31,847 nucleotides of DNA from DASYYE01 sp035946955 (GCA_035946955.1 DASYYE010000277.1:1-31847); one strand, 5' to 3'. Positions 21,620 to 29,996 are shown, counted from the stretch's first letter. Notes: generated from the sequence alone by a model not told the origin. Numbers and translations: made by a program.

Positions 21620-21644
21620 TAACTAGGGGACCGAGCCTCGTCCA
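21616..21644 (-). promoter_or_regulatory. Promoter of the pnuC-nadR-nrtR operon
   Basis: On the minus strand TGGACG (21644-21639), a 17-nt spacer and TATAGT (21621-21616). Transcription would start near 21609, within the inverted repeat. Confidence 0.5.
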
Positions 21645-21742
21645 GCGCACCCAGGCCGACCGTGCGGGCAGGTCATGGTCAGGGCGGCGAGCAGGTGGGC
21701 GAGGACTCCCGACCGGCGCGCGGTGGCGCGCCCATACGCCGG

Positions 21743-23605
21743 CTAAGCGGGCTGGGTTTCCCGGTGGCGGAGGGTGCCGTCGGCCATGACGTCGCCGTCG
21801 GGGCAACGCCACTGGACCCGGCCTCCCTCGAACTGCTCCTGGTACAGCGACGCGTACAGCCCGCCCTGGCGGAGCAGGTCACGGTGGGAGCCGCGCTCCA
21901 CGACACGCCCGCCGTCGATGACGTTGATGGCGTCCGCGTTGACGATGGTGGACAGGCGGTGCGCGATAGCGATGGTGGTCCGCGACCCCATCAAGGCATC
22001 GAGGGCCTTCTGGACCTCGCGCTCGCTTGCCGTATCCAGGGCAGAGGTGGCCTCGTCGAGGATGAGTACGCGGGGGTCGTGCAGCAGCACCCGGGCGATG
22101 GCCAGCCGCTGCTTCTCCCCGCCGGACAGGCGGTAGCCGCGCTCTCCCACGACCGTGTCGTAGCCATCGGGGAACTCCACGATCCGGTCGTGGATGTAGG
22201 CCGCCCGGGCGGCTTCCTCGATTTCCCCGCGGGTGGCCGACGGGCGCCCGTAGCGGATGTTGGCCAGGATGGTGTCGTGGAACAGGTAGCTCTCCTGGGT
22301 CACGAAACCGATGGCGGCCGCAAGTGAGGCCTGCCGGACCTGCCGCACATCCATGCCGTCGATCTGGACCGAGCCACCGGTGACGTCGTAGAGGCGCGGG
22401 ATCAGGTAGCTGATCGTGGTCTTGCCGGCCCCGCTCGGCCCAACCAGGGCCACGAGATGGCCTGCGTCGGCGGCGAGGCTGACGCCCTTGAGCGCCTCGT
22501 CTGCCACGTCCGGGTAACGGAAGTGGACCTCGCGCAGTTCCACCAGGCCACCGGCTGCCGTGACCGGCAAGTCGACCGCGTCGCAGGCGTCGACGATGTC
22601 GGGCACCACGTCGAGGTACTCGAAGACCCGGTCGAACAGGGCCAGCGACGACCGCAGCTCCACCGACACCTGCAGGAGCTGCCCGATCGGGAAGTACAGG
22701 CGGGTCTGCAGTGTGGTGAACGCCACGATGGTGCCCGCCGAGATGCCAGCGTGGTGTGCGAGGAGAAGGCCCGCAATGAGGTAGATCGCCGCCGGAGTGA
22801 TCGACAGGAACGACTGCACGATGGCGTAGAAGCCCTGGCCGATCATCTGCTGACGGACCTCCAGGTCCGCCAGGCGCTGGTTCTCCTGGTGGTACCGGGC
22901 GGTATCACGCGCCTGGTTGCCGAACACCTTGGCCAGCAGCACCCCGGACACCGACAGGGTCTCCTCGGACAGGGCGCTCATCGCGGCCAGCGACTCCTGG
23001 GTCGAGCGTGCCACCTGGCGCCGCCGCTCGCCGACCATCTTGGTCAGCCAGAAGAACGCCGGCACGGTGATGACCGCCACGATGGTCAGCTGCCAGCTGA
23101 GGATGACCATGGCGACGATGGTGGATGTGAAGATGACGACGTTGGCCAGGATGGTGGAGGCGGTGGTGGTGACCACCGACTGGACCCCGCCGACGTCGTT
23201 GGCCAGCCGGGACTGGATCTCCCCGGTCTTGGTGGCGGTGAAGAACGCCAGTGGGAGCGTCTGCAGGTGCGAGTACAGCCGGTCGCGCAGGTCCCGCATG
23301 ACCTGCTGCCCGACCTTGGTGGTCTCGTAGGTCTGCAGGATGCCAATGGCCCCGTTGACGACGGGGACCACCGCCATGATCCCCACTAGCAGGAAGAGCA
23401 GGTGGAGGTTGGGCCCGCCGCGCACGAACAGGGCCTTGTTGAACACCGCCTGGATGAGCAGCGGGTTGACGATACCGATCGTCGAGGTCAGCACGATCAG
23501 CCCGACAACGAATGCCACCTGGGCCCGGTACGGGCGGAACAGCGGCACCACCCGGCGGGCGGTGTCCCGGTTCACGTGGGCGCGCGGTGCCTCCACGCTC
23601 GGCAT
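21743..23605 (-). CDS. ABC exporter half-transporter (membrane domain fused to ATPase)
   Basis: Type IV ABC exporter half-unit, 620 aa, acting as a homodimer or heterodimer; drug or lipid export is typical but the substrate is unknown. Residues ~20-320 hold six membrane helices (first AQVAFVVGLIVLTSTIGIVNPLLIQAVF). The C-terminal ATPase has Walker A VGPSGAGKTT, signature LSGGEKQRLAIARVL, Walker B VLILDEATSALD and the H-loop in IAIAHRLST, all intact. The ATG at 23605 gives the normal length; the same frame stays open far upstream but without family similarity. No second half-transporter is adjacent, so a homodimer is likely. It is divergent from a membrane protein gene (120 bp between starts). 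Confidence 0.92.
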   Translation of the reverse strand: MPSVEAPRAHVNRDTARRVVPLFRPYRAQVAFVVGLIVLTSTIGIVNPLLIQAVFNKALFVRGGPNLHLLFLLVGIMAVVPVVNGAIGILQTYETTKVGQQVMRDLRDRLYSHLQTLPLAFFTATKTGEIQSRLANDVGGVQSVVTTTASTILANVVIFTSTIVAMVILSWQLTIVAVITVPAFFWLTKMVGERRRQVARSTQESLAAMSALSEETLSVSGVLLAKVFGNQARDTARYHQENQRLADLEVRQQMIGQGFYAIVQSFLSITPAAIYLIAGLLLAHHAGISAGTIVAFTTLQTRLYFPIGQLLQVSVELRSSLALFDRVFEYLDVVPDIVDACDAVDLPVTAAGGLVELREVHFRYPDVADEALKGVSLAADAGHLVALVGPSGAGKTTISYLIPRLYDVTGGSVQIDGMDVRQVRQASLAAAIGFVTQESYLFHDTILANIRYGRPSATRGEIEEAARAAYIHDRIVEFPDGYDTVVGERGYRLSGGEKQRLAIARVLLHDPRVLILDEATSALDTASEREVQKALDALMGSRTTIAIAHRLSTIVNADAINVIDGGRVVERGSHRDLLRQGGLYASLYQEQFEGGRVQWRCPDGDVMADGTLRHRETQPA

Positions 23606-23725
23606 CCTAGGTCCAGACTCCGGTCGTGGCCTACGGCCGACCCTCCCCGGCGCACGGCAACGCGGAAGAATCCTTGTAGGAGTCCAGCGGGCTTGGGTAC
23701 GGACGCTGACACGGAGGACGAATCG

Positions 23726-24853
23726 ATGGTGATGCCGTTGGCTGGCCGCATAGTCGCGGCGGTGCTCGGCGCTTCGCTGGTGGTCATGGCGTGGTGGAGC
23801 GTGATCGGGACGCTGATCGTGCCCCGGTCGGTCAGCAGCCGCCTGACGCGGTGGGTGGACCAGCTGGTCGACTGGGTCTATCAGTGGGTGGTGGCGCGCG
23901 CAGCCGACCACGGGCGGCGGGACCGGGTGCTCGCCACCCAGGCGGCGTCGGTGCTGCTGGCCCAGCTGGCGGCATGGCTCTTCGTTGCCTTTATCGGGTT
24001 CGGCCTGCTGCTGTGGCCTTTCGCCGCCCATGGCGTGGTGTCCGCGTTCACCGTCGACGGGGCCTCGCTGTTCACCCTCGGGTTCGCCGTGCCATCCGGG
24101 ACGGCGCCGACAGTAATCGTCTTCCTGGCGGCGGCGACCGGGCTGGTGATCGTCGCGCTGCAGATCGGCTATCTGCCGACCCTCTACGGGGCGTTCAACC
24201 GCAGGGAAACCGAGGTGGCACTGCTGAACGCACGGGCGGGGGTCCCGTCCTGGGGCCCTGAGCTGCTGGCGCGCACCCACTACGCACTCGGGTCGGGCGT
24301 GTCGACTCTGGACACCATGCCGGACCTGTACGCCCGCTGGGAACGCTGGGCAGCGGACGTTGCCGAGAGCCACACCACCTACCAGCCGCTGGTCCGGTTC
24401 CGCTCGCCGGGGAAGCTGTCATCCTGGGTGACCGCGCTGCTGGCCGTGCTGGACTCCGCCGCGCTGTTCCTGGCGCTGTCTCCCAAGGAGGCACCGGTGG
24501 TCCCGGCCCGGCTGTGCCTTCGCAGCGGGTTCATCTGCCTCAACCGGATCGCCCAGGCCATGGGCTTCGACATCCCCGATGACCCAGGCCCGAATGCCCA
24601 GACGACCGTGACCTATGACGAGTTCCTGGAGGCGGTGGCCCGGATGCGGGAGGTCGACTTCCCGATCGAGCGTGACCCCGAGGAGGCCTGGCCGGACTTT
24701 GTCGGATGGCGGGTCAATTACGAGCGTGCCGCCTATGCGGTGGCCGCCGCGGTCTCCGCCGTGCCGGCCCTCTGGTCGGGCCCGCGCCGGCACCCGATGT
24801 CGCCGATCCCGCCCATCCGCCCACAGCGCGGCAGGCCGCCCGAAACCCGCTAG
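23726..24853 (+). CDS. Membrane protein with two-helix pore-like (Ion_trans_2-type) region
   Basis: Membrane protein, 375 aa. Predicted membrane segments are at about residues 8-28, 70-100 and 130-155. Between the second and third lies a pore-helix-like stretch VSAFTVDGASLFTLGFAVPSG followed by TVIVFLAAATGLVIVALQIGYLP. This resembles the pore loop of two-helix potassium channels, with TLGFA where TVGYG would be. Just after it comes LPTLYGAFNRRETEVALLNARAGVPSWGPELL, a conserved cytoplasmic linker in a bacterial family of this kind, as I remember it. The ~200-residue C-terminal domain is soluble and unknown. The ATG at 23726 has GGAGG 8 nt upstream. Ion selectivity cannot be judged from the sequence. 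Confidence 0.7.
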   Translation: MVMPLAGRIVAAVLGASLVVMAWWSVIGTLIVPRSVSSRLTRWVDQLVDWVYQWVVARAADHGRRDRVLATQAASVLLAQLAAWLFVAFIGFGLLLWPFAAHGVVSAFTVDGASLFTLGFAVPSGTAPTVIVFLAAATGLVIVALQIGYLPTLYGAFNRRETEVALLNARAGVPSWGPELLARTHYALGSGVSTLDTMPDLYARWERWAADVAESHTTYQPLVRFRSPGKLSSWVTALLAVLDSAALFLALSPKEAPVVPARLCLRSGFICLNRIAQAMGFDIPDDPGPNAQTTVTYDEFLEAVARMREVDFPIERDPEEAWPDFVGWRVNYERAAYAVAAAVSAVPALWSGPRRHPMSPIPPIRPQRGRPPETR

Positions 24854-24921
24854 GGGCGGCGCGCGTGGTTGGCTGGTACGGCCGTAGGCTCCGATACCTG
24901 ATCTGACGCGAGGGGGAAGCC

Positions 24922-25530
24922 GTGGCCAGACCGGTGCGTGTAGTGGGCTTGGGTGGGTCTCTGCGGGCGGAATCCACCAGCCGTACCGCGCTCCAGGCAG
25001 CGCTGGAGGGTGCGGCCGCGAGCGGCGCCGAGGTGGAGCTGATCTGGGTCCGTGACCTGGCTCTGCCGCTGTACACCGCCGAGCATGCGATCCCCCCGGG
25101 CGCTCACGAGTTCGCCAATACCGTGCACCGGTCGGACGCCATGATCTGGGCCAGCCCGACATACCACGGTTCGGTTAGCGGCTCGTTCAAGAACGCACTC
25201 GACTGGCTGGTGCTGTTGGCGGAAAGTGACCCGCCGTACCTCTCGAACAAGCCGGTCGGGCTGGTCACCACGGCTGGCGGGGTGCAGGGGCTGCAGGCGG
25301 TCAACTCGATGGACTTCATCGTCCGCGCGCTCCGCGGCTGGAGCGTGCCGCTGGTCATGCCGGTGCCGCAGGCATGGCGGTCGTTTGGCCCGGACGGGCA
25401 GCTGACCGACGAGGCCGTCGCCGCGCAACTGCGCGCACTCGGCACCGAGGTGGTGCGGGCCGCCCGTCAGTTCCAGGCGGAGGGCACCTGCGACTACGCC
25501 GATGACAGGCAGTTCGCCGCGCCTGGCTGA
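24922..25530 (+). CDS. NADPH-dependent FMN reductase (flavodoxin-like fold)
   Basis: Cytoplasmic flavin reductase/quinone reductase-type protein, 202 aa. The phosphate-binding loop GLGGSLRAESTSRTAL (residues 9-24) fits G.SGSLR..S.S; the FMN-ring loop is ASPTYHGSVSGSFKNALDW (76ff), the family hallmark. The GTG start at 24922 has GAGGGGG 6 nt upstream. It is 68 bp after the membrane protein and on the same strand, so the two may be co-transcribed. It ends at a long convergent hairpin. Confidence 0.9.
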   Translation: MARPVRVVGLGGSLRAESTSRTALQAALEGAAASGAEVELIWVRDLALPLYTAEHAIPPGAHEFANTVHRSDAMIWASPTYHGSVSGSFKNALDWLVLLAESDPPYLSNKPVGLVTTAGGVQGLQAVNSMDFIVRALRGWSVPLVMPVPQAWRSFGPDGQLTDEAVAAQLRALGTEVVRAARQFQAEGTCDYADDRQFAAPG

Positions 25531-25533
25531 TTT

Positions 25534-25589
25534 CCATGATCGGAGAAGGACTCTCAGTCACTACGACTGAAAAGTCTTCATGATCATGG
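25534..25589. terminator. Bidirectional hairpin terminator
   Basis: Nested complementary arms: CCATGATC (25534-25541) with GATCATGG (25582-25589), then GAAGGACT with AGTCTTC, then TCAGTC-ACTAC-GACTGA at the tip. The stem is nearly continuous over about 25 bp. It fills the whole gap between the stops of two convergent genes (25530 and 25593), which fits termination from both sides. Confidence 0.75.
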
Positions 25590-25592
25590 ACT

Positions 25593-26039
25593 TCAGCCCC
25601 GGGTGAGGGTGGCGGCTAGCTGGGGGAGGAAGTACTGCCAGCCGGCGCGGTGCTCGGCGCGGGCGGTGAGGTCGGCTTCGGTGTCGCCGTAGCTCCCGTG
25701 CTCGATTGTCAGGCTGACGGGCTGGCCGCCGCAGACGTTGACCGTGACGGTGCGGCCGGTCTCCTCCTGCCCGTCCCAGGACCAGCTGAACTCGAGCTGG
25801 CGGTCTGGCTCGTAGCCGAGGACACGCCCAGTCATCGTCCGCCCGAGCGCCGGGAACCGCACCAGGTACGGCCCACCGACGGTCAGTTCGGTGGACAGTT
25901 CACCACCGCCCCACCAGCGGGCGAGCAGCGGCGCGTTAGTGAAAGCCGACATCGCGCGGGCCATCGAGCACCCCGGCAGAACGACCACCGACCGCACCAG
26001 CGGGCCGGCGTCCTTGACCGAAACCGAGTCAGCTACCAC
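25593..26039 (-). CDS. SRPBCC/AHSA1-domain protein
   Basis: Small soluble protein, 148 aa, with the START-like AHSA1 fold. Typical features are the N-terminal VFTNAP-like element (SAFTNAPLLARWWGGG), then GPYLVRFPALGRTMTGRVLGYEPDRQLEFSWSWDG, and a C-terminal helix HRAGWQYFLPQLAATL. It probably binds a hydrophobic ligand; no function is known. The GTG at 26039 follows GGGGAGG and overlaps the end of the response-regulator gene by 7 bp, so it is the last gene of that operon; a TTG at 26057 is possible but poorer. Confidence 0.85.
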   Translation of the reverse strand: MVADSVSVKDAGPLVRSVVVLPGCSMARAMSAFTNAPLLARWWGGGELSTELTVGGPYLVRFPALGRTMTGRVLGYEPDRQLEFSWSWDGQEETGRTVTVNVCGGQPVSLTIEHGSYGDTEADLTARAEHRAGWQYFLPQLAATLTRG

Positions 26040-26734
26040 AGTTGCCTCCCCTGGCAAGCCTTGCCGCCCGCGGCTGGAGCTGGCCGGAGATAGTGCAGCA
26101 CGGCGAGCACGCGGCGGTTGTCAGCCTCCGAGGGAGGCAGGTTGAGTTTAGTGAAGATGCTCGCGATGTGTTTCTCGACCACTCCGGGGGTGACGACGAG
26201 CAGGGCGGCGATGGCGCTGTTGGACCGGCCTTCGGCCATCAGGGCGAGCACCTCGTTCTCGCGTGGGGTGAGGGCGGCCAGAGTGTCTGAGCGCTGGCTG
26301 GCGCGCAGGAGCTGGCTGACGACTTCCGGGTCGAGTGCGGTCCCGCCGGCCGCGACCCGGGCGAGGGCTTCGGTGAACTCGGTGAGGTCGGCGACCCGGT
26401 CTTTCAGGAGGTAGCCGGTCCCGGCAGCGTCGGCTCCCAGCAGGCGTGCGGCGTAGGTGGTCTCGACATACTGCGACAGGACCAGCACACCGGTGTCCGG
26501 GTGGTCGCGGCGCAGCTCGATCGCGGCGCGCAGCCCTTCGTCGGTGTGGGTTGGCGGCATCCGGACGTCCACCACTGCCACGTCGGGGTGGTGTTCGGCG
26601 ACGGCGGCACGCAGGGCAGCGGGGTCGCCGACCGCCGCGCTCACGTGGTGACCGGTCTCGGTGAGCAGGCGCGTGAGGCCCTCCCGGAAGAGGGCCGCGT
26701 CCTCGGCTATCACGACCCGCAGAGGTGCGGTCAT
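26033..26734 (-). CDS. LuxR-type (NarL family) response regulator
   Basis: Two-component output regulator, 233 aa. The receiver domain has the acidic pair E11-D12 (VVIAED), the phosphorylation site D56 (VAVVDVRMPP) and the lysine in YLLKDRVADL. The LuxR helix-turn-helix is TPRENEVLALMAEGRSNSAIAALL...VEKHIASIFTKLNL near the C-terminus. The ATG at 26734 lies 2 nt after the kinase stop. The upstream part of the same open frame runs through the kinase gene and is not coding. It probably controls its own operon with the ABC transporter. Confidence 0.95.
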   Translation of the reverse strand: MTAPLRVVIAEDAALFREGLTRLLTETGHHVSAAVGDPAALRAAVAEHHPDVAVVDVRMPPTHTDEGLRAAIELRRDHPDTGVLVLSQYVETTYAARLLGADAAGTGYLLKDRVADLTEFTEALARVAAGGTALDPEVVSQLLRASQRSDTLAALTPRENEVLALMAEGRSNSAIAALLVVTPGVVEKHIASIFTKLNLPPSEADNRRVLAVLHYLRPAPAAGGKACQGRQLW

Positions 26735-26736
26735 TC

Positions 26737-28206
26737 TCACCGGTCCCGGGTGTGCAGCGGCAGCATGATGCTCACGCGGGTGGGGCCGCCCGGTGGGCTG
26801 GTGAGGTCCAGGTGGCCGTCGACGGTCCGCACCCGCTGGGCCAGGCCGGCCAGGCCGCCACCAGGTGCCGCGGCGGCCCCGCCGCGGCCGTCGTCCGCGA
26901 CCACCAGCACCAGGGTGGCTGGGGTGCCGGTGGCGGTGATCGTGATGGCGTGCGCGTGGCTGTGCTTGACCGCGTTGGCGAGGAGTTCGGCGGCGCAGAA
27001 GTAGGCGATCGTCTCGATCGCCGCGTCCGGCCGGGCCGGGATGTCGGTGACGAGCGTGGCGGGGATGGCGCTGGTGGTGGCCAGGGTGGCCAGCGCCTCG
27101 GCGAGGCCTGCGTCCAGGACAGGTGGGTGGATGCCTTTGACCAGGTCGCGCAGTTCGGCCAGGGCCTGCTTGGCGTCGCGGTGGGCGGCTGTGACGAGTT
27201 CGGCCACCAGCGGGTCGGCGTGTGCGCCGAGCCTGTCGCTGGCCAGGCCGAGGTTCATGGCGAGCGTGGCGAGCCGGATCTGGGTGCCGTCGTGGAGGTC
27301 GCGTTCGAGGTGGCGCAGCCGGGCGGCCGCGTCTTCCACCGCCAGTGCCCTGCTCTCCTCCAGGTCCGCGACACGCTGGGCCAGCCAGCCAGGACCGAGC
27401 ATCCCCCGCATCAGCCACCGGTCCCCCGCGTTGACGGCCCGCGCCAGCCAGGGCGCCACCACCAGCATGGCCGCTCCGGCGGCGAAGGCGGCGAACGTGC
27501 CGGGGAAGGTGGCCACCTGCAGCGCCCCCAGCGGGGTCAGCGCGAGCGCGGGCGACAGGTGCACGGTGGGCGGATGGTTGCGGAAGCCGTGCCACCACAG
27601 CGGGTAGGTCATGTCCACCGGGCCAATCACCGCCATGAACGCCGCGTAGCACTGCCCGGCCGTGAGCGGCAGTTTCACCAGCGGATAGGCCAGTGCCCGC
27701 CAGCCTGGGCCGTCGGCCAGCCTGGCCCACAGCCGGCCAGCGAGGCCACGGCCGGCCCGCCGCTGCCGCGGCGGTGGGATGCGCTCACCGAGTAGCCGGG
27801 CGGCCATGCGGCGCTGGGCGGCACCCACCACCCGGCCCGCCTGTGGCGCCACGATGGCCAGCAACACCAGCACGGCCAGCAGGATGCCGGCGAACAGGAA
27901 CGGTGCTGCCGCAGGGGGATGGGTCTTGGCTGTCGGCACGTGCTGGCTACCGCCATAGACCGCCAGCGTCCCTGCCAGGGGTACCCCGCCCAGCACCAGA
28001 AATGGCAGGACCACGACAACCAGGGCGAACAGCGCCGAAGCCGCGCAGTAGGCGAGTTCCCGCGCTGAACGGGCACTGAAGGTCGCCCGCACCGCCTGCC
28101 ACACCCAGCCGGCCAGCCCGCCGCCCCGCGGGACCGGTGCGGCGCCGGGCAGACGGCCTGCTGTCCCGGTCATGGCCGTGGTGCCGCCAGGGTCGGTGCC
28201 GCCCAT
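26737..28206 (-). CDS. Sensor histidine kinase (HisKA_3 type) with membrane sensor domain
   Basis: Partner of the response regulator, 489 aa. Residues ~50-255 hold the membrane-embedded sensor region (helices at about 52-73, 102-121, 181-196 and 235-253), like the 'Sensor' domain of actinobacterial NarL-type kinases. The dimerisation/phosphorylation box is RHLERDLHDGTQIRLATLAM with the phospho-acceptor H305. The ATP-binding domain has the N-box ELLANAVKH (407-415), DDGRGG (438-443) and GGGLAGLAQRV (449-459). A second in-frame ATG at 28173 could be the start. The gene follows the ABC permease gene by 20 nt, so transporter and two-component system are probably one transcript. Confidence 0.92.
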   Translation of the reverse strand: MGGTDPGGTTAMTGTAGRLPGAAPVPRGGGLAGWVWQAVRATFSARSARELAYCAASALFALVVVVLPFLVLGGVPLAGTLAVYGGSQHVPTAKTHPPAAAPFLFAGILLAVLVLLAIVAPQAGRVVGAAQRRMAARLLGERIPPPRQRRAGRGLAGRLWARLADGPGWRALAYPLVKLPLTAGQCYAAFMAVIGPVDMTYPLWWHGFRNHPPTVHLSPALALTPLGALQVATFPGTFAAFAAGAAMLVVAPWLARAVNAGDRWLMRGMLGPGWLAQRVADLEESRALAVEDAAARLRHLERDLHDGTQIRLATLAMNLGLASDRLGAHADPLVAELVTAAHRDAKQALAELRDLVKGIHPPVLDAGLAEALATLATTSAIPATLVTDIPARPDAAIETIAYFCAAELLANAVKHSHAHAITITATGTPATLVLVVADDGRGGAAAAPGGGLAGLAQRVRTVDGHLDLTSPPGGPTRVSIMLPLHTRDR

Positions 28207-28226
28207 GGAACCAATTGTGCGCTTGC

Positions 28227-29021
28227 TCAGGCGTCACGGCGGGTGAGCACCCAGCCGCCGGCGACCAGCGCCACCGCCGCGTACAGGCACAGCACCCCCA
28301 GTCCCGCCCACGGCGACAGGAAGCGCGGGCACATGGCGGCGTGCGCGGGGCAGTTCTCGGGCTGGGTGGTGCTCAGGGAGTTCCCGATGATCAGGATGGG
28401 CAGCCAGGCCAGCATGGCCTGGGTGAAGAAGCCGAGGATCTGCGCTCCGACGTAGACGCCGCCGATCAGCACCGCGACCGCCACCCCGGTATGGCGGATG
28501 ACGGCGCCCAGTCCCAGCCCGATCAGCCCGACCAGGCAGAAGCTCGTCCCGGACAGCAGCACGGCTCGTGCCACCCCCGGGTCAGCCAGGGACGGCGCGC
28601 GGATCGAGGCTGGCAGCGAGGCACTGCCAGCGAAGAACGCCAGGAACGCCGCAGCCTCTCCCACCACCAGCGCAGCCGCGCCGAACACCGCCGCCTTCGC
28701 GGCCATCAGCAACGGCCGGTGCGGCACCGCGGCCAGCGTCGCGCGGATCATTCCGGAGGAGTACTCCCCCGTCATCGTCAGGATGCCGAGTACCCCCGTG
28801 AGCAGCAGCGGCGGGATCATGCCCGCCAGCGCGTTGTTGGTCAGGTCACCGTGGGCGTTGCGGGTGTTGACCCCGATCGTGACCGCCAGCACCGCCGCTG
28901 CCACGGCACTGAGTGCCAGGGTCCACCACGTGGACTGCATGGTGCGGAGCTTGATCCATTCCATCTGCGCAGCATGCCGAAACCCCTGGTGCCCCAGGCT
29001 CGTCTCAACCATGGAACTCAC
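28227..29021 (-). CDS. ABC-2 type transporter permease
   Basis: Membrane subunit, 264 aa, with six predicted helices starting with TLALSAVAAAVLAVTIGV. The N-terminal EWIKLRTMQSTWWTL and the TGEYSSGMIRATLAAVPHRPLLMAAKAAV loop are the hallmarks of actinobacterial ABC-2 permeases related to bacitracin/lantibiotic-type exporters. GTG 29021 overlaps the ATPase stop by 4 bp (GTGA). It forms a transporter with the product of the preceding gene. Confidence 0.9.
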   Translation of the reverse strand: MSSMVETSLGHQGFRHAAQMEWIKLRTMQSTWWTLALSAVAAAVLAVTIGVNTRNAHGDLTNNALAGMIPPLLLTGVLGILTMTGEYSSGMIRATLAAVPHRPLLMAAKAAVFGAAALVVGEAAAFLAFFAGSASLPASIRAPSLADPGVARAVLLSGTSFCLVGLIGLGLGAVIRHTGVAVAVLIGGVYVGAQILGFFTQAMLAWLPILIIGNSLSTTQPENCPAHAAMCPRFLSPWAGLGVLCLYAAVALVAGGWVLTRRDA

Positions 29022-29776
29022 CTGCTCCCCTGCTCGATATGGGCGGCCGGGCTGGCCGGGTGCGGGGCGGCGAACGGAGCGTTGCCGCTGGTGAGCGCCA
29101 GGAACACCGCTTCCAGCGACGGGCCCCGCGAAGCCAGTTCGGTAAGCGGGGCGTCGGCGAGCAGCCGGCCCTGGCCGATCACCACCACCTGCCCAGCCAT
29201 CAGCGCCACCTCACTGATCAGGTGGCTGGACACCAGCACCGTCCGGCCCTGCCCCGCGAGCGATGCCAGCAGGTCCCGGACCCAGTGGATGCCGGCCGGG
29301 TCGAGTCCATTGACCGGCTCGTCCAGCAACAGCACCGGCGGATCCCCGAGCAGCGCGCCCGCCAGGCCCAGCCGCTGCGACATACCGAGTGAGAACGTCC
29401 CCGCCCGCCTGCCTGCCACGTCCGCCAGGCCCACCATCGCAAGCACCTCATCCACACGCCGATGAGGAACCCCGTTGCTGGCGGCCAGCGCGGCCAGGTG
29501 CGCGCGGGCGCTGCGGCCCGGGTGGAACGCCCTGGCTTCGAGCAGTGCCCCCACCTCGCGCAGCGGCCATGTCAGATCCTGGTAACGCCTGCCGCCCACC
29601 AGCGCCTTGCCAGCATCCGGGGTGTCCAGGCCCAGGATCAGCCGCATCGTGGTCGACTTCCCCGACCCATTAGGCCCGAGGAACCCTGTCACCACCCCCG
29701 GCCGCACCGCAAAGCTGAGCCCGTCCACTGCCAGCACCGGGCCATAGCGTTTTGTCAGCTCGCGCACCTCGATCAC
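29018..29776 (-). CDS. ABC transporter ATP-binding protein
   Basis: ATPase subunit, 252 aa. Walker A GPNGSGKST, signature SLGMSQRLGLAGALLG, Walker B VLLLDEPVNGLDP and the switch SSHLISEV are all intact. GLDPAGIHWVRDLL is typical of the antibiotic-resistance/BcrA-like group. The GTG at 29776 (VIEVRELTKRYGP) has GGAGG 4-5 nt upstream; the longer frame upstream has no family similarity. Together with the permease and the two-component system it forms a sensor-plus-exporter unit, like those responding to cell-envelope antibiotics. That role is inference. Confidence 0.92.
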   Translation of the reverse strand: MIEVRELTKRYGPVLAVDGLSFAVRPGVVTGFLGPNGSGKSTTMRLILGLDTPDAGKALVGGRRYQDLTWPLREVGALLEARAFHPGRSARAHLAALAASNGVPHRRVDEVLAMVGLADVAGRRAGTFSLGMSQRLGLAGALLGDPPVLLLDEPVNGLDPAGIHWVRDLLASLAGQGRTVLVSSHLISEVALMAGQVVVIGQGRLLADAPLTELASRGPSLEAVFLALTSGNAPFAAPHPASPAAHIEQGSR

Positions 29777-29893
29777 AGTGCCTCCCAGGTGACTGTGCGG
29801 CCAGGGACGAAACCACCGGGCCGCGTACGGATGTGACCACGCTAGGAACCGGGGCCTGCCTGGCGGAACGTGGTTGTCACCCGTCTTCACCCC

Positions 29894-29905
29894 GGGGTTA
29901 ACCCC
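29894..29905. promoter_or_regulatory. 12-bp palindrome in a divergent promoter region
   Basis: GGGGTTAACCCC is a perfect palindrome between the divergent ABC/two-component operon and the Holin-X gene. An additional split inverted repeat, GTGACCACG (29833-29841) with CGTGGTTGTCAC (29869-29880), lies nearer the ABC operon. Either could be a regulator site, perhaps of the LuxR-type response regulator. Confidence 0.4.
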
Positions 29906-29940
29906 CGCCACCGCCCTGCGTCATATGCCACCTGCGGTGC

Positions 29941-29965
29941 GTTAGGTACGGGACGGGGCGGGTAG
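29941..29965 (+). promoter_or_regulatory. Possible stress-sigma (SigB-like) promoter
   Basis: GTTAGG, 13 nt and GGGTAG resemble the actinobacterial SigB pattern (GTT...GGGTAT), 32 nt before the Holin-X GTG. Weak evidence, as GC-rich DNA gives such matches by chance. Confidence 0.3.
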
Positions 29966-29996
29966 GTGAATCTCCTCAAGGACGGAGGTCGATGCC

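Noticed and set aside
23606..24373. Upstream extension of the ABC exporter frame
   Set aside because: The ATG at 23605 gives the normal half-transporter length; the upstream part is antisense to the membrane protein gene and has repetitive Arg/His/Gln-rich translation.
25554..25570. TCAGTC-ACTAC-GACTGA resembles the putative NrtR operator upstream of pnuC
   Set aside because: It is the tip of a much longer hairpin between two convergent gene ends, where an operator has no promoter to act on; a terminator explains it better.
26735..27730. N-terminal extension of the response-regulator frame through the kinase gene
   Set aside because: The receiver domain starts at the ATG at 26734; the extension is an out-of-frame reading of the kinase with Pro/Arg/Gly-rich low complexity.
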